This document shows positions 32,885-45,583 of a stretch of DNA of 64,000 nucleotides, in pieces; position 1 is the first letter of the stretch; the number at the start of each line of letters is the position of its first letter. The stretch is from Oscillospiraceae bacterium (GTDB taxonomy: Bacteria > Bacillota > Clostridia > Oscillospirales > CAG-272). The stretch spans positions 288,630 to 352,629 of the forward strand of contig SVSS01000001.1 in assembly GCA_015064185.1 (NCBI GenBank), in the 5' to 3' direction. The position numbers and the translations under genes were made by a program. A model generated the notes under the pieces. The model was not told the DNA's origin, made no database searches, and worked only from the letters and a program-made list of their open reading frames with translations.

Positions 32885-33057
32885 ATTAAACTGCATTATA
32901 ATGCTGAATTATCGCCTGTTGCGACTTCAGCAGAAATTCTCATCAAAACTATTATATACGCGTATGCGCGAATTCTGGCGGCGCCAATGTAAGCGTTTTG
33001 GTACTCTGGTCCCACGTGCTAACGGGGGACACAACAATGAATGGAGTGATAAAACAA

Positions 33058-36000
33058 ATGGTCAACGTAAAAGAGCAAAAACTCGGTCAGAACAAGAGAA
33101 TGAGTTTTTCCAAAGCGCGTTACACCCTGGAGCTCCCCAATCTTGTGGAGGTTCAGACCAAATCCTTCAAATGGTTTCTTGAGGAGGGCCTTGGCGAGGT
33201 TTTGCGTGACGTGTCGCCGATCACCGATTTCTCGGGCAACCTGTCCATTGAGTTTCTGTCCTACTCGATCGATCAGAAGCCCAAGTACACCGTTGAAGAG
33301 TGCAAAGAGCGTGATGTAAACTACGCCGCCCCCCTGCGTGTCACCGTTCGCCTGACAAACAAGCAAACGGGTGAGGTGCAAAATTCGGATATTTTCATGG
33401 GTGATATCCCCTTGATGACCGAGAACGGCACCTTTGTGATCAATGGCGCAGAGCGCGTTATCGTGTCGCAGATCATTCGTTCGCCCGGTATGTACTACGC
33501 ATCCGAGATCGACAAAATGGGCAAGCGCAATTACACTGCTCAGATTATTCCTTACCGCGGTGCTTGGCTCGAGTACGAAACTGATAACAGCGGTGTTATC
33601 TATGTTCGCATTGATAAAAATCGCAAGCTTCCCATCACCATGTTCATCCGTGCACTTGGTGCTTTGGGGGACAAGCCGGAGATCGAGAGTCGCGAGGACG
33701 TTTGCGCGATCTTTGGCGAGGAGGCACGTCTGCGTGCAACCTTTGACAAGGATGAATCCGAAACCCTTGCCGCACACAACCTTACCTCTGTCGGTCATGA
33801 GGCACTTAAGGAGATCCACAAAAAGCTGCGTCCCGGCGAGCCTGCAATGGTTGATGCCGCACAGAAGCTGCTTTCCGATATCCTTTTTGACAACCGTCGC
33901 TACGACATTGCTCCCGTAGGTCGCTACAAGTTTGACAAAAAGGTGGCACTTGCTGCTCGTATTGAGGGCAGAAAGCTTGCTGAGCCTGCTGTCAGCCCCA
34001 TTACGGGTGAGGTGATCTTTGAGGCAGGTCAGGTGCTTTCTCATGAGGATGCGCTGGCAATTGAGCGCGCAGCCATCAACGGCGTTACCGTTTTGCTTGA
34101 GGATGGCGAGCAGGTCAAGGTATTCTCTAATAACACCATTGACCCCGAGTATCTTCTTGGCTACGATCTGAAGGATTGCGGTGTGAACGAAAGAGTTCGC
34201 ACAAGCGTTATGCTTGAGATCATCGAGGAGGCAGAGGGTGACAAGGATACCCTCAAGACTCTTGTACGTCGTCGCATGGCAGAGCTCTGCCCCAAGCATG
34301 TAACGAAGGATGATATCTTCGCATCGATCAACTACATGCTCGGCTTGATGCACGATCAGGGTCTTGGTCAGTACGACGATATTGACCACCTTGGCAACCG
34401 TCGTATCCGTTCTGTTGGCGAGCAGCTGCAAAATCAGCTTCGCATCGGCTTCTCCCGCATGAATAAGACCATTACCGACCGTATGGCAACGCAGGATGCG
34501 GATAAGATCTCTCCCCAGATGCTGATCAACACCCGTCCCATTGCTACGGGTATCCGTGAGTTCTTCGGCTCCTCGCAGCTCTCTCAGTTCATGGATCAAA
34601 ACAATCCCTTGGCTGAGCTTACTCACAAGCGCCGTCTTTCGGCACTCGGCCCCGGCGGTCTTTCCCGTGACCGCGCTTCCTTTGACGTGCGTGACGTTCA
34701 CTATACGCATTACGGCCGTATGTGCCCGATCGAAACGCCCGAAGGTCCTAACATCGGTCTTATCTCCTACCTTACCACCTATGCACGCATCAGCGATTAC
34801 GGCTTTATCGAGGCTCCCTATCGCAAGTACGACAAGGAGAAGGGAATCGTAACCGATGAGGTCGAGTATATGACCGCTGACGTGGAGGATCGCTATATCA
34901 TCGCACAGGCAAACGAGCCCCTTGACAGCGAGGGTCGCTTTGTCAATAAAATCGTAAACGCCCGTGACAAAAACGAGATCCGCGAGGTTGAGGCTTCGCA
35001 GGTCGACTACATGGACGTTTCCCCCAAGATGGTGGTTTCTGTTGCCACCGCAATGATCCCGTTCCTTGAAAACGATGACAACTCCCGTGCACTCATGGGC
35101 TCGAACATGCAGAAGCAGGCAGTGCCGCTGATGGTGACCGACTCCCCGATCGTTGGTACGGGTATGGAATACAAGGCTGCCGTTGACTCCGGTGTTGTGA
35201 TCACCGCAAAGCGCGCAGGTATTGTAGATTACGTTGATGCCGATAAGATCGAGATCGTACTCGATAACGGCGAGCGTGATGTATATGAGCTGATCAAGTT
35301 CAAGCGCACCAACCAGGGCACCTGCTTCAATCAGCGTCCTGTTGTTTCCAAGGGCGAGATCGTGGAGGCAGGTCGCGTGATCGCAGACGGCCCCGCAACC
35401 GCAAACGGCGAGATCTCGCTTGGTAAGAACGCGCTCATCGGCTTTATGACCTGGGAAGGCTATAACTACGAGGACGCGGTGCTCCTCAACGAGCGCCTTG
35501 TTCGCGATGACGTATACACTTCGCTTCATATCGAGGAATACACGCACGATGCCCGTGATACCAAGCTTGGTCCGGAGGAGATCACCCGTGAGATCTCGAA
35601 CGTTGGTGAGGATGCCCTTAAGGATCTGAACGCAGAAGGTATCGTAAAGAAGGGTACTGAGGTGCGTGCAGGTGACATTCTTGTCGGTAAGATCACCCCC
35701 AAGGGTGAAACCGAGCTGACCGCCGAGGAGCGCTTGCTGCGCGCTATCTTTGGTGAGAAGGCAAGAGAAGTGCGCGATACCTCGCTGCGCTTGCCTCACG
35801 GCGAGAGCGGTATTGTTGTTGACGTTAAGGTGTTCTCGCACGAAAACGGCGATGAGCTGCCTGCCGGCGTTAACAAGCAGGTTCGCGTTTATATCGCACA
35901 AAAGCGTAAGATCTCCGTGGGCGATAAGATGGCAGGTCGTCACGGTAACAAGGGCGTTGTTTCCCGTATTCTGCCCCCTGAGGATATGCCCTTCTTGCCC

Positions 36001-36984
36001 GACGGCACGCCTCTTGATATCGTGCTGAACCCCCTGGGCGTTCCTTCCCGTATGAACATCGGTCAGGTGCTTGAGGTTCACCTCGGTATTGCTGCCCGTC
36101 ACCTCGGCTGGAAGATCATGACTCCCGTATTTGACGGTGCAAACGAGAAGGATATTATGGAATGCATGCGTATGGCAGGCATGGCGCGTAAGATCCTTCC
36201 CGGTGAAAACGTTGACGGCAAGGAGCTCTTCTATGAGGTCGTTAATGCCGAAGGCAAAAAGGACTATGTGCGCGTAGAGGATGAAGTACGCGCCGATAGC
36301 GACAAGATCGCAGCCCTGATTGCCGAGGAAAAGGTAAAGGTGATCGACGGTAAGACCATTCTTTATGATGGCAGAACCGGTGATCCCTTCGATAACCCCG
36401 TAACCGTAGGTATCATGTACTACTTGAAGCTCCATCACCTTGTTGACGATAAGATCCACGCCCGTGCAAACGGTCCTTACTCTCTCATTACGCAGCAGCC
36501 TCTTGGCGGTAAAGCCCAGTTCGGCGGTCAGCGTTTTGGTGAGATGGAGGTTTGGGCACTGGAGGCATACGGTGCTGCATACACGCTGCAGGAGATCCTT
36601 ACCGTGAAATCTGACGATATCACAGGTCGTCGCCGTGCTTATGAGGCGATCATTAAGGGTCAAAACATCCCCACGCCCGGTGTACCCGAATCCTTTAAGG
36701 TTTTGGTAAAGGAATTGCAGGCACTTGCTCTTGACGTGCGCGTGCTTGACAAGAACGGCGAGGAGATCCAGCTTTCCACCCTTTGCAACGATGAGGAGCC
36801 GCTGCCCTATTCCAACAAGGCAGAGCTTGCGGCTATCGATGAGGCACTCGGTGAGAGCGGTCTTGAGGATGGCGATCTTGGTGATCTTACCATTGAGGAC
36901 GAAAACGGTGAAGTGATCGACAATTTCGGCATGGATGACGAATTTGGCGATGATGATAACTACAACGATGAATACGAAGATTAA
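33058..36984 (+). CDS. rpoB: RNA polymerase beta subunit
   Basis: Catalytic beta subunit of RNA polymerase, about 1308 residues. The start region [23 protein letters not shown], the rifampicin region near residues 503-530 ([23 protein letters not shown]), [10 protein letters not shown] and the C-terminal [19 protein letters not shown] are all as in the family. The Asp, His and Ser positions most often changed in rifampicin resistance have the sensitive residues. The tail is very acidic. ATG 33058 has a GGAGTGAT site; ATG 33037 with GGGGG upstream is an alternative. rplJ and rplL, usually just upstream, are absent. Confidence 0.98.
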   Translation: MVNVKEQKLGQNKRMSFSKARYTLELPNLVEVQTKSFKWFLEEGLGEVLRDVSPITDFSGNLSIEFLSYSIDQKPKYTVEECKERDVNYAAPLRVTVRLTNKQTGEVQNSDIFMGDIPLMTENGTFVINGAERVIVSQIIRSPGMYYASEIDKMGKRNYTAQIIPYRGAWLEYETDNSGVIYVRIDKNRKLPITMFIRALGALGDKPEIESREDVCAIFGEEARLRATFDKDESETLAAHNLTSVGHEALKEIHKKLRPGEPAMVDAAQKLLSDILFDNRRYDIAPVGRYKFDKKVALAARIEGRKLAEPAVSPITGEVIFEAGQVLSHEDALAIERAAINGVTVLLEDGEQVKVFSNNTIDPEYLLGYDLKDCGVNERVRTSVMLEIIEEAEGDKDTLKTLVRRRMAELCPKHVTKDDIFASINYMLGLMHDQGLGQYDDIDHLGNRRIRSVGEQLQNQLRIGFSRMNKTITDRMATQDADKISPQMLINTRPIATGIREFFGSSQLSQFMDQNNPLAELTHKRRLSALGPGGLSRDRASFDVRDVHYTHYGRMCPIETPEGPNIGLISYLTTYARISDYGFIEAPYRKYDKEKGIVTDEVEYMTADVEDRYIIAQANEPLDSEGRFVNKIVNARDKNEIREVEASQVDYMDVSPKMVVSVATAMIPFLENDDNSRALMGSNMQKQAVPLMVTDSPIVGTGMEYKAAVDSGVVITAKRAGIVDYVDADKIEIVLDNGERDVYELIKFKRTNQGTCFNQRPVVSKGEIVEAGRVIADGPATANGEISLGKNALIGFMTWEGYNYEDAVLLNERLVRDDVYTSLHIEEYTHDARDTKLGPEEITREISNVGEDALKDLNAEGIVKKGTEVRAGDILVGKITPKGETELTAEERLLRAIFGEKAREVRDTSLRLPHGESGIVVDVKVFSHENGDELPAGVNKQVRVYIAQKRKISVGDKMAGRHGNKGVVSRILPPEDMPFLPDGTPLDIVLNPLGVPSRMNIGQVLEVHLGIAARHLGWKIMTPVFDGANEKDIMECMRMAGMARKILPGENVDGKELFYEVVNAEGKKDYVRVEDEVRADSDKIAALIAEEKVKVIDGKTILYDGRTGDPFDNPVTVGIMYYLKLHHLVDDKIHARANGPYSLITQQPLGGKAQFGGQRFGEMEVWALEAYGAAYTLQEILTVKSDDITGRRRAYEAIIKGQNIPTPGVPESFKVLVKELQALALDVRVLDKNGEEIQLSTLCNDEEPLPYSNKAELAAIDEALGESGLEDGDLGDLTIEDENGEVIDNFGMDDEFGDDDNYNDEYED

Positions 36985-37001
36985 TGGAGGAGCGATGAAA
37001 T

Positions 37002-40000
37002 ATGGCAAATAAAGAATTTAATTCTATTAAAATAGGTCTCGCTTCCCCCGAAATGATCCGTGAATGGTCTTACGGTGAGGTCACCAAGCCTGAAACGATC
37101 AACTACCGCACCTTGAAGGCTGAGGTTGGAGGCCTGTTCTGTGAGCGTATCTTTGGCCCGACCAAGGATGGCGCTTGTATGTGCGGCAAATACAAGAATT
37201 CTCACATTAGCTCCTTGCCGCGCGATCGCGTACACAAATGCGAAAAGTGCGGCGTGGAGATCACCACCAAAAAGGTGCGCCGTGAGCGCATGGGTCATAT
37301 CGAGCTTGCCTGCTCGGTATCGCACATTTGGTATTTTAAGGCTGTGCCCTCGCGCATGGCTTTGGTGCTTGATATTTCTCCCAAGCAGTTAGAGCAGGTG
37401 CTCTACTTTGCGGAGAACGTTGTACTTGATCCGGGTCTTACTCCCTTGACCAAGGGCACTGTTCTTACCGAAAAGGCATACGAGGAGTATCGCGAGATGT
37501 ACGGCAACGAGTTCCGCGTCGGCATGGGTGCCGAGGCGATCAAGGAGCTCCTTGCTGCCATCGACGTCGAGGCACTTGCCCATCAGCTCAAGGATGAGCT
37601 GATGGTTGCAACCGGGCAGAAGAAGATGCGTATCATCAAGCGTCTTGAGGTGATCGAGGCGTTCCGTAAGTCGGGCAACCACCTTGACTGGATGATCCTT
37701 GACGCACTGCCCGTGCTTCCTCCTGAAATTCGCCCCATGACGCAGCTTGACGGCGGACGCTTTGCTTCCTCCGACCTCAACGAGCTTTATCGCCGCGTGA
37801 TCGCGCGCAATAACCGCCTGAAAAAGCTCATGGAGATCCACACGCCCGAGATCGTGGTGCGCAACGAAAAGCGTATGCTGCAGGAGGCTGTTGACGCGCT
37901 CATCGATAACGGCCGTCGCGGCAAGCCCGTAACCGGCCCCTCAAACCGTCAGCTGAAATCTCTTTCCGAGATGCTGCGCGGTAAGCAGGGACGCTTCCGT
38001 CAGAACCTGCTCGGTAAGCGTGTTGACTATTCCGGTCGTTCGGTTATCGTTGTCGGTCCCAATCTTAAGATCTACCAGTGCGGTCTGCCGCGCGAAATGG
38101 CACTCGAGCTCTTTAAGCCCTTCGTGATCAAGCGCCTCACCGAAATGATGAAGGCAACCAATATCAAGGAAGCGCAAAAGAAGATAGAGCGTGCTTATCA
38201 GCACCCCGAGGTTTGGGATGCACTCGAAAACGTGATCAAGGAGCATCCTGTGCTTCTCAACCGTGCACCTACCTTGCACCGTCTTTCCATTCAGGCGTTC
38301 GAGCCCGTTTTGGTTGAGGGTCGCGCCATTAAGCTGCATCCGTTGGTATGTACCGCATTTAACGCCGACTTTGACGGCGACCAGATGCCTGTACACGTGC
38401 CGCTCTCCGCAGAGGCACAGGCAGAGGCACGTTTCCTGATGCTTTCTGCCAACAACCTGTTAAAGCCTGTTGACGGCCGTGCCGTTGCAGTGCCTACGCA
38501 GGATATGATCCTTGGTACCTACTATCTCCTTATGGAAAAGCCCGGTGAGCCCGGTGAAGGCATGATCTTCCGCAACTTTGACGAGGCAAATATGGCGTAC
38601 GTCAACGGTGCTTTGGGCTTGCATGCTCCCATCAAGGTGCGCTTGACCAAGGAAATAAACGGTGAGGTCGTGACCGGAATGGTTGAAACCTCTCTCGGCT
38701 GTCTTATTTTCAACAACAGCATTCCGCAGGACCTTGGCTTTGTGGATCGCAGCAAGCCTGAAAACGCTCTCAAAATGGAGATCGATACGGCGTTCCTGAA
38801 ATCCAAGAAGGGAAATGTGAAGAAGATCCTTGGTATGCTGATCGACAACTGCCTGAAGCGCCACAGTGCCGCTGACTGTGCAGAAATGCTTGATAATATC
38901 AAGGAAATGGGATACAAGTATTCCACCCGTGCCGCTTTCTCCATCTCGGTGTACGACATGAGCGTGCCCAAGGAGAAGCCCGAGCTCATCGATAAGGCAC
39001 AGGCAACTGTAGACCGTATCAACGCTTCCTTCCGCCGAGGCCTTCTCTCGGATGAGGAGCGTTACAACTCGATCATCGCGATTTGGAAGGTTGCAACCGA
39101 CGACGTGACCGCAGCGATGATGAAATGCTTCCATCCCCAGAACCCGATCAAGATCATGGCGGATTCGGGTGCCCGTGGTTCTATCCAGCAGATGCGTCAG
39201 CTTGCCGCAATGCGCGGTTCGATGTTCGCGACCAACGGTAAGACCATGGAGATCCCGATCAAGTCGAACTTCCGCGAGGGTATGAAGATCCTTGAGTATT
39301 TCATGGGCTCCCGTTCCTCTCGTAAGTCGCTGTCTGATACGGCACTTCGTACCGCAGACTCCGGTTATCTTACCCGCCGCTTGGTTGACGTTTCTCAGGA
39401 CGTTATCGTACGTGAGGTTTGCTGTGATGCAACCGACGGTGAATGGATCAAGGAGATCCCCAACCTCAAGGATCCCAATAATCCTCTCGAGGCACTTTCC
39501 GACCGTATCATGGGTCGTTACACCTTTGGCGAGGTGGTACACCCCGAAACGGGCGAGGTTATCGTTCCGAACGATACGATGATCTCCGAGGCACACATCA
39601 AGGAGATCGAGGCGGCAGGCATCAAGCGCGTTAAGATCCGCACGCTCCTCAAGTGCCATGCACGTCACGGTATTTGTGCACACTGCTACGGTGCTGACCT
39701 TGCTTCCGGCAAGACCGTCAGCGTTGGCGAGGCTGTTGGTATCATTGCCGCACAGTCGATTGGTGAGCCCGGTACTCAGCTGACGATGCGTACCTTCCAC
39801 TCCGGCGGTGTCGCAGGCACCGATATTACGCAGGGTCTGCCCCGCGTAGAGGAGCTCTTCGAGGCAAGACCTCCTAAGAAGGCGGCGATCATTTGTGAGC
39901 AAACAGGTAAGATCCTCAGCGTTGCACACGGTGAAAATGTCAACGTGCATGAGATCAGCGTAGTGGATGACGCTACGGGTGAGATGCACAAGTACACCAT

Positions 40001-40592
40001 TCCTTACGGCATGCAGATCGTGGTTGCCGAGGGCGACCATGTAGAGCGCGGTGAGGTGCTTACTGCAGGTAGCAAGGCTCCCGCCGATATCATGCGTATC
40101 AGCGGTCTTGACAAGGTTTATGAGTATATCACCGAGGAAATTCAAAAGGTTTACCGCTCGCAGGGCGTTAGCGTAAACGATAAGCACGTAGAGATCATCG
40201 CACGTCAGATGACCCGTAAGGTTCATGTTGAGGATGCGGGCGATACCGACCTTTTGATCGGAACGCTGATGGATGTGCTTGATCTTGAGGAAGTAAACAA
40301 CAAGATCAAGGAGCGCGTTGCTGCAGGCGAGAACCTGCGCGAGGCAACGGCTTCTCGTGTGCTGCTTGGTATCACGAAGGCATCGCTTCAAACCGAATCG
40401 TTCCTCTCCGCCGCATCCTTCCAGGAAACCACCAAGGTTCTTACTGAGGCTGCGATCAAGGGTAAGGTAGACCATCTGATGGGTCTTAAGGAGAACGTTA
40501 TCATTGGTAAGCTCATTCCCGCAGGTACGGGCATGACCTGTTACCATGATGTGCATGTGGAGCAGAATGAGGCTGCACCCACAGAGGCGTAA
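37002..40592 (+). CDS. rpoC: RNA polymerase beta' subunit
   Basis: A 1196-residue beta' subunit. The N-terminal zinc ribbon has CMCGKYKN and HKCEKCGVE (Cys pairs), the catalytic NADFDGDQM lies near 453-461 with the three Asp, the trigger-loop/bridge region and the second zinc site [12 protein letters not shown] follow, and [21 protein letters not shown] is intact. The residue after NADFDGDQM is MPVHV where MAVHV is usual, a mild change. An GGAGGAG site precedes the ATG, 17 bases after rpoB. Confidence 0.98.
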   Translation: MANKEFNSIKIGLASPEMIREWSYGEVTKPETINYRTLKAEVGGLFCERIFGPTKDGACMCGKYKNSHISSLPRDRVHKCEKCGVEITTKKVRRERMGHIELACSVSHIWYFKAVPSRMALVLDISPKQLEQVLYFAENVVLDPGLTPLTKGTVLTEKAYEEYREMYGNEFRVGMGAEAIKELLAAIDVEALAHQLKDELMVATGQKKMRIIKRLEVIEAFRKSGNHLDWMILDALPVLPPEIRPMTQLDGGRFASSDLNELYRRVIARNNRLKKLMEIHTPEIVVRNEKRMLQEAVDALIDNGRRGKPVTGPSNRQLKSLSEMLRGKQGRFRQNLLGKRVDYSGRSVIVVGPNLKIYQCGLPREMALELFKPFVIKRLTEMMKATNIKEAQKKIERAYQHPEVWDALENVIKEHPVLLNRAPTLHRLSIQAFEPVLVEGRAIKLHPLVCTAFNADFDGDQMPVHVPLSAEAQAEARFLMLSANNLLKPVDGRAVAVPTQDMILGTYYLLMEKPGEPGEGMIFRNFDEANMAYVNGALGLHAPIKVRLTKEINGEVVTGMVETSLGCLIFNNSIPQDLGFVDRSKPENALKMEIDTAFLKSKKGNVKKILGMLIDNCLKRHSAADCAEMLDNIKEMGYKYSTRAAFSISVYDMSVPKEKPELIDKAQATVDRINASFRRGLLSDEERYNSIIAIWKVATDDVTAAMMKCFHPQNPIKIMADSGARGSIQQMRQLAAMRGSMFATNGKTMEIPIKSNFREGMKILEYFMGSRSSRKSLSDTALRTADSGYLTRRLVDVSQDVIVREVCCDATDGEWIKEIPNLKDPNNPLEALSDRIMGRYTFGEVVHPETGEVIVPNDTMISEAHIKEIEAAGIKRVKIRTLLKCHARHGICAHCYGADLASGKTVSVGEAVGIIAAQSIGEPGTQLTMRTFHSGGVAGTDITQGLPRVEELFEARPPKKAAIICEQTGKILSVAHGENVNVHEISVVDDATGEMHKYTIPYGMQIVVAEGDHVERGEVLTAGSKAPADIMRISGLDKVYEYITEEIQKVYRSQGVSVNDKHVEIIARQMTRKVHVEDAGDTDLLIGTLMDVLDLEEVNNKIKERVAAGENLREATASRVLLGITKASLQTESFLSAASFQETTKVLTEAAIKGKVDHLMGLKENVIIGKLIPAGTGMTCYHDVHVEQNEAAPTEA

Positions 40593-40615
40593 TTCATAAT
40601 CATCTAGTACCTTTT

Positions 40616-40651
40616 GGGGCTATCTCCGGCGGCGCCGGAGATAGCCCCTTT
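40616..40651 (+). terminator. Hairpin after rpoC
   Basis: A 15-base stem (40616-40630 with 40634-40648) has a three-base loop and only TTT after it. The region 40652-40782 up to the rpsL promoter is AT-rich with a direct repeat of AATATGGGGT and no gene. Confidence 0.65.
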
Positions 40652-40782
40652 GCGCATGTATAATATTTATTGTAAAAAATCAAGCATTTTGGTTAAAATT
40701 TGCATAAAAGGACAGCAAACGGTGCAAAATATGGGGTATAAATATGGGGTTTTTGTGCAAAAGGTAGAAAATCACTTTTCTC

Positions 40783-40811
40783 TTGACAAGGAAAAAGAGA
40801 AATGTTATAAT
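40783..40811 (+). promoter_or_regulatory. Consensus sigma-A promoter of the str operon
   Basis: TTGACA at 40783-40788, 17-base spacer ending in TGT, TATAAT at 40806-40811, 74 bases before rpsL. Confidence 0.88.
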
Positions 40812-40885
40812 AAACCGTAAGCGCTTTGGGATAACTATGCCCATTTTAGCTTAAACATTACAAATTTTTAAGAAGGAGGAAGAAA

Positions 40886-41299
40886 ATGCCAACCTTTAAT
40901 CAGCTTGTCAGACAGGGCCGCACCGACAAAACGTACAAGTCCAAGTCCCCCGTGTTGCAAAAAGGACTGAATACGCTTCGTAACGAGCAGACCGACCAGC
41001 GTGCACCTCAAAGAAGAGGCGTTTGCACCAAGGTGTCTACCACAAGCCCGAAGAAGCCGAACTCCGCACTTCGTAAGATCGCAAGAGTTCGTCTGACCAA
41101 CGGTCTTGAGGCTACCACCTACATTCCCGGTATCGGTCACAACCTGCAGGAGCACTCCGTTGTCCTTATTCGCGGCGGACGTGTAAGAGACCTGCCCGGT
41201 GTTCGTTACCACATCATTCGCGGTACCCTTGACGCACAGGGCGTTGCAAACCGCAAACAGAGCCGTTCTAAATACGGCGCAAAGACTCCCAAGAAATAA
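40886..41299 (+). CDS. rpsL: Ribosomal protein S12
   Basis: Decoding-centre protein of the 30S subunit, 137 residues, the long Gram-positive form with an insert before [19 protein letters not shown] holds the lysines at 56-57, and [22 protein letters not shown] follows. Residue 101 is Arg where B. subtilis and E. coli have Lys (E. coli K88); Lys-to-Arg changes here give streptomycin resistance in other bacteria. AAGGAGG precedes the start. First gene of rpsL-rpsG-fusA-tuf. Confidence 0.98.
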   Translation: MPTFNQLVRQGRTDKTYKSKSPVLQKGLNTLRNEQTDQRAPQRRGVCTKVSTTSPKKPNSALRKIARVRLTNGLEATTYIPGIGHNLQEHSVVLIRGGRVRDLPGVRYHIIRGTLDAQGVANRKQSRSKYGAKTPKK

Positions 41300-41379
41300 T
41301 TTGGGAGCAGGTATTAAAAAAGCATCGTCCGGCTAAGAAAGGTTCGTAATTTTCACCTTTGGTCATAGACGAGCGCTGA

Positions 41380-41427
41380 CGGGTGCATGAGAAACCCGAG
41401 TACCAATGATTTCATATTTTTAATGAA
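41380..41427 (+). promoter_or_regulatory. Hairpins in the rpsL-rpsG gap
   Basis: CGGGT/ACCCG (41380-41384 with 41394-41398) and TTCAT/ATGAA (41411-41415 with 41423-41427) form two small hairpins; the second touches the AAGGAGGG site of rpsG. In E. coli the same gap binds S7 as a translational repressor. Similar function here is a guess. Confidence 0.35.
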
Positions 41428-41440
41428 GGAGGGAAGTAAA

Positions 41441-41911
41441 GTGCCGAGAAGAGGTCGTATTTCTAAAAGAGATGTACTCCCGGATCCGTTGTACAATTCC
41501 AAGCTTGTAACTAAGCTCATTAACAACGTGATGGAGGACGGTAAAAAGGGTGTTGCCCAGAAGATCGTATATGATGCATTCAGCTCCATTGAGCAGAAGC
41601 TGGGTCAAAATCCCCTTGAAGTATTTAACGAAGCTCTTGAAAACGTTATGCCTGTACTGGAGGTTAAGGCTCGCCGTGTAGGCGGTTCTACCTATCAGGT
41701 ACCTATGGAGGTTCGTGCAGAGCGTCGTCAAACGCTGGGCTTGCGCTGGTTGATCCTGTTCGCAAGAAAGCGTGGCGAGCGCACCATGGCTGACCGTCTT
41801 GCCGCCGAGATCCTCGACGCCAAGAACAGCATGGGTGGTTCGTTCAAGAAGAAGGAAGAAACTCACAGAATGGCAGAAGCCAACAAGGCTTTCGCCCACT
41901 ACAGATATTAA
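41441..41911 (+). CDS. rpsG: Ribosomal protein S7
   Basis: Head protein of the 30S subunit, 156 residues as usual. I place the start at GTG 41441 ([20 protein letters not shown]), with AAGGAGGGAAG upstream; an ATG 54 bases earlier would add a non-family N-terminus. [18 protein letters not shown] and FAHYRY end match the family. Confidence 0.97.
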   Translation: MPRRGRISKRDVLPDPLYNSKLVTKLINNVMEDGKKGVAQKIVYDAFSSIEQKLGQNPLEVFNEALENVMPVLEVKARRVGGSTYQVPMEVRAERRQTLGLRWLILFARKRGERTMADRLAAEILDAKNSMGGSFKKKEETHRMAEANKAFAHYRY

Positions 41912-41926
41912 TAAAGGAGTCCCGAT

Positions 41927-44041
41927 ATGGCAAGAGAATATCCGCTTCAAAGGACTCGTAACATCGGTATCATGGCACACATCGATGCCGGTAAGACTAC
42001 CACCACCGAGCGTATCCTGTTCTACACGGGTAAGACCCACAAGATCGGCGAAACGCACGAGGGTGCAGCTACGATGGACTGGATGGCACAGGAGCAGGAG
42101 CGTGGTATCACGATCACCTCTGCTGCTACCACCTGCTTCTGGACCCACACCGAAAAGGTTGGACAGAAGGATGCAGGCCACCGTATTAACATTATCGATA
42201 CCCCCGGTCACGTTGACTTTACCGTAGAGGTAGAGCGTTCGCTGCGTGTTCTTGACGGCTCTGTTACCGTTCTTTGTGCAAAGGGCGGCGTTGAGCCTCA
42301 GTCTGAAACCGTTTGGCGTCAGGCGGACAAGTACCGCGTACCGCGTATGTGCTATGTCAACAAAATGGATATCACCGGTGCAAACTTCTACCGCGTTGTA
42401 GACATGATCAAGGATCGTTTGAAGGCAAACGCTGTTCCGATCCAGCTTCCCATCGGCTCTGAGTCGCTCTTCCGCGGCATCATCGACCTGATGAACATGG
42501 AAGCCGACGTTTACTACGACGATATGGGCAAGGATATGCGCGTTGAAGAAATTCCGGAGGATATGAAGGAAAAGGCAGAGGAATACCGTGCAGCCATGGT
42601 TGAGGCAATTTGCGCAACCGACGATGAGCTCATGGAGAAGTTCCTCATGGATGAGGAGATCACCGTTGACGAGCTCAAGATGGCACTCCGTAAGGCTACC
42701 ATCAATAATGAGATCGTTCCCGTTATCTGCGGTACCTCCTACAAGAACAAGGGCGTGCAAAAGCTGCTCGACGCTGTTCTTGATTATATGCCTTCTCCCC
42801 TGGATATCCCTGCAATTAAGGGTATCAACCCCGATACCGAGGAAGAGGAAGAGCGTCCTGCGGACGATAACGGCCCCTTCTCGGCACTCGCGTTCAAGAT
42901 CATGACCGACCCGTACGTTGGTAAGCTTTGCTTCTTCCGCGTTTACTCCGGTAGCGTTTCGGCAGGTACCACGGCTTACAACTCCACCAAGGGCGCTCGC
43001 GAGCGCTTCGGTCGTATTCTGCAGATGCACGCAAACAACCGTTCCGATCTGGACGTTTGCTACTGCGGCGATATTGCTGCCGTTGTTGGTGTGAAGAACA
43101 CTACCACGGGCGATACCTTCTGCGACGAAAAGCATCCCATTATTCTTGAGTCCATGGTTTTCCCGGAGCCCGTTATCCACGTGGCTATCGAGCCCAAGAC
43201 CAAGGCAGGTCAGGAAAAAATGGGTATTGCACTCGCCAAGCTTGCTGAAGAGGACCCCACCTTCCGCACCTACACGGATGAGGAAACGGGTCAGACCATT
43301 ATCGCAGGTATGGGCGAGCTGCACCTTGAGATCATCGTTGACCGTCTTCTGCGCGAATTTAAGGTAGAGGCTAACATCGGTGCTCCCCAGGTTGCATACA
43401 AAGAGACCATCAAGAAGAAGGTCGACCACGAAGAGAAGTACAAGCGTCAGAGTGGTGGTTCCGGTCAGTATGGTCACGTTAAGATCACTGTTGAGCCCAA
43501 CGAAACCGGCAAGGGCTACGAGTTCGTCAATGCTGTTACCGGCGGTGCTATTCCGAAGGAATACATTCCCGCTGTTGACAACGGTATTCAGGGCGCACTG
43601 CAGAGTGGCGTGCTTGCAGGCTACAATGTAGTTGACATCAAGGTAACCCTGTACGATGGTTCTTACCACGAGGTTGACTCCTCTGAAATGGCGTTCAAGA
43701 TCGCAGGCTCTATTGCCATCAAGGCAGCTATGCGTAAGGCAGATCCTGTTCTTACCGAGCCGATCATGAAGGTCGTTACCACCGTTCCGGATGATTATCT
43801 GGGTGACGTTATCGGCGACTTTAACTCTCGCCGCGGTCAGATCCAGTCCATGGAGCCGACCAACGGTGCAACCGAGGTTCATGCAGTTGTACCGCTTGCC
43901 AACATGTTTGGCTACGCAACCGACCTTCGCTCTAAAACGCAGGGTCGCGGCGTCTATGCTATGGAGCCCTGTGGCTTCGAGCAGGTGCCGAAGTCCATTC
44001 AGGAAGAGATCGTTGCAAAACGCAATAAGGGCAACGGTTGA
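41927..44041 (+). CDS. fusA: Elongation factor G
   Basis: GTPase that drives translocation, 704 residues. GTP-binding motifs AHIDAGKTT near 18-26, DTPGHVDFT and NKMD are present, then domains II to V (GSGQYGHV in domain [11 protein letters not shown] in V). AAAGGAG site before ATG. Usual place after rpsG. Confidence 0.98.
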   Translation: MAREYPLQRTRNIGIMAHIDAGKTTTTERILFYTGKTHKIGETHEGAATMDWMAQEQERGITITSAATTCFWTHTEKVGQKDAGHRINIIDTPGHVDFTVEVERSLRVLDGSVTVLCAKGGVEPQSETVWRQADKYRVPRMCYVNKMDITGANFYRVVDMIKDRLKANAVPIQLPIGSESLFRGIIDLMNMEADVYYDDMGKDMRVEEIPEDMKEKAEEYRAAMVEAICATDDELMEKFLMDEEITVDELKMALRKATINNEIVPVICGTSYKNKGVQKLLDAVLDYMPSPLDIPAIKGINPDTEEEEERPADDNGPFSALAFKIMTDPYVGKLCFFRVYSGSVSAGTTAYNSTKGARERFGRILQMHANNRSDLDVCYCGDIAAVVGVKNTTTGDTFCDEKHPIILESMVFPEPVIHVAIEPKTKAGQEKMGIALAKLAEEDPTFRTYTDEETGQTIIAGMGELHLEIIVDRLLREFKVEANIGAPQVAYKETIKKKVDHEEKYKRQSGGSGQYGHVKITVEPNETGKGYEFVNAVTGGAIPKEYIPAVDNGIQGALQSGVLAGYNVVDIKVTLYDGSYHEVDSSEMAFKIAGSIAIKAAMRKADPVLTEPIMKVVTTVPDDYLGDVIGDFNSRRGQIQSMEPTNGATEVHAVVPLANMFGYATDLRSKTQGRGVYAMEPCGFEQVPKSIQEEIVAKRNKGNG

Positions 44042-44081
44042 TTTTAACTAAAATTTAATTTTAATTACGGAGGATATTACA

Positions 44082-45284
44082 ATGGCAAAGGCTACATTCG
44101 AAAGAACGAAACCGCACGTTAACATTGGTACCATCGGTCACGTTGACCACGGTAAGACCACTCTTACCGCTGCTATCACCAAGACTCTTTCTCTTGCAGG
44201 CGGCAAGGCAGAGTTCATGGCTTACGACCAGATCGACAACGCTCCCGAAGAGAGAGCTCGTGGTATCACAATCAACACCCGTCACGTTGAGTACGAGACT
44301 GAGAACCGTCACTACGCTCACGTTGACTGCCCCGGCCACGCCGACTACGTTAAGAACATGATCACCGGTGCTGCTCAGATGGACGGCGCAATCCTCGTTG
44401 TTGCAGGTACTGACGGCCCCCTTCAGCAGACCCGTGAGCACGTGCTTCTTTCCCGTCAGGTAGGCGTTCCTGCACTTGTTGTATTCATGAACAAGTGTGA
44501 CATCGCTGACGAGGAGCTCCTTGACCTCATCGATATGGAGATCCGTGAGCTTCTTTCCGAGTACGACTTCCCGGGCGATGACACCCCCATCATCCGTGGT
44601 TCTGCTCGTGAGGCACTTAACTCCACCAGCACCGACATCAACGCTCCCGAGTATGCTTGCATTCTCGAGCTTATGGAGGCTGTTGACTCCTTCATTCCTA
44701 CCCCCGCTCGTCAGGCAGATCTTGACTTCTTGATGCCTGTTGAGGACGTATTCTCCATTTCCGGTCGTGGCACTGTTGCTACCGGTCGTGTAGAGCGTGG
44801 TACCGTTAAGGTAGGCGATGTTGTTGAGATCGTTGGTCTTACCACCGAAACCAAGAACACCACCGTTACCGGTGTTGAGATGTTCCACAAGCTCCTGCCC
44901 CAGGCAGAGGCTGGTGACAACATCGGCGCACTTCTTCGTGGCGTAGCTAAGGACGAGATCGAGCGCGGTCAGGTTCTTGCAAAGCCCGGCTCCGTTAAGC
45001 CCCACACCAAGTTCCTTGGTCAGGTTTACGTTCTTACCGAGAAGGAAGGCGGCCGTTCCAAGCCCTTCTTCGCTGGCTACCGTCCTCAGTTCTACTTCAG
45101 AACTACCGACGTTACCGGTACGATCAACCTTCCTGAAGGTGTTGAGATGTGCCGTCCTGGCGATAACGTTGATATGACCGTTGAGCTTATCAGCCCTATC
45201 GCTTGTGAGGAAGGCCTTCGTTTCGCTATCCGTGAGGGTGGTAGAACCGTTGGTTCCGGCGTTGTTGCTAAGATCATTGAGTAA
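44082..45284 (+). CDS. tuf: Elongation factor Tu
   Basis: GTPase delivering aminoacyl-tRNA, 400 residues. GHVDHGKTT near 19-27, [16 protein letters not shown], and the C-terminal beta domains with [15 protein letters not shown] are all present. Codon use is strongly biased as expected for one of the most abundant proteins. Last gene of the str operon; a hairpin terminator follows. Confidence 0.98.
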   Translation: MAKATFERTKPHVNIGTIGHVDHGKTTLTAAITKTLSLAGGKAEFMAYDQIDNAPEERARGITINTRHVEYETENRHYAHVDCPGHADYVKNMITGAAQMDGAILVVAGTDGPLQQTREHVLLSRQVGVPALVVFMNKCDIADEELLDLIDMEIRELLSEYDFPGDDTPIIRGSAREALNSTSTDINAPEYACILELMEAVDSFIPTPARQADLDFLMPVEDVFSISGRGTVATGRVERGTVKVGDVVEIVGLTTETKNTTVTGVEMFHKLLPQAEAGDNIGALLRGVAKDEIERGQVLAKPGSVKPHTKFLGQVYVLTEKEGGRSKPFFAGYRPQFYFRTTDVTGTINLPEGVEMCRPGDNVDMTVELISPIACEEGLRFAIREGGRTVGSGVVAKIIE

Positions 45285-45309
45285 TTAAACTCTTGACTTA
45301 AGCGTCAAT

Positions 45310-45350
45310 AGAACTAACTCCCGACCCATTCCGGGTCGGGAGTTAGTTCT
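45310..45350 (+). terminator. Hairpin terminator after tuf
   Basis: An 18-base perfect stem (45310-45327 with 45333-45350) around a five-base loop. The tract after it (AATCTTTACA) is poor in T. Confidence 0.75.
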
Positions 45351-45363
45351 AATCTTTACATAA

Positions 45364-45480
45364 AATATTTTCGGGGATTGGTGAAATTCCATACCGGCAG
45401 TAGAGTCTGCTAACACCCCTTGGGGTGCCGATTGGGTGAAATTCCCAAACCGACGGTCAAAGTCCGGATGAGAGAAGATA
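45364..45480 (+). promoter_or_regulatory. FMN riboswitch (RFN element)
   Basis: Conserved RFN blocks are present in order: GGTGAAATTCC, ACCGGCAGTA, a variable hairpin, GGGTGAAATTCCCAAACCGA, CGGTCAAAGTCCGGATGAGAGAAG. It controls ribU. No clear sigma-A promoter was found between the tuf hairpin and this element. Confidence 0.95.
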
Positions 45481-45496
45481 CTTTGCGCTATTTTTT

Positions 45497-45527
45497 GCCC
45501 CGACGTGTTTGTCGGGCTTTCTTTTTT
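45497..45527 (+). terminator. Riboswitch-controlled terminator
   Basis: CCCGAC (45499-45504) pairs with GTCGGG (45511-45516), followed by CTTTCTTTTTT, directly downstream of the FMN aptamer. Transcription attenuation is therefore the likely mode. Confidence 0.8.
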
Positions 45528-45583
45528 GGCGTATATCTTCCCATGATTTTTTGATTTTAAATTTTATGATTTGGGAGGCTACT

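Noticed and set aside
33019..37008. Open minus-strand frame of more than 1300 codons opposite rpoB, with similar long frames opposite rpoC, fusA, tuf, pgk and metK
   Set aside because: They mirror the strongly biased codons of highly expressed genes, lack ribosome sites and show no family features. The open frame is a by-product of codon use.
40652..40782. Direct repeat AATATGGGGT before the rpsL promoter as a regulatory array
   Set aside because: Only two copies, of low complexity, with no palindromic form; too weak to call.
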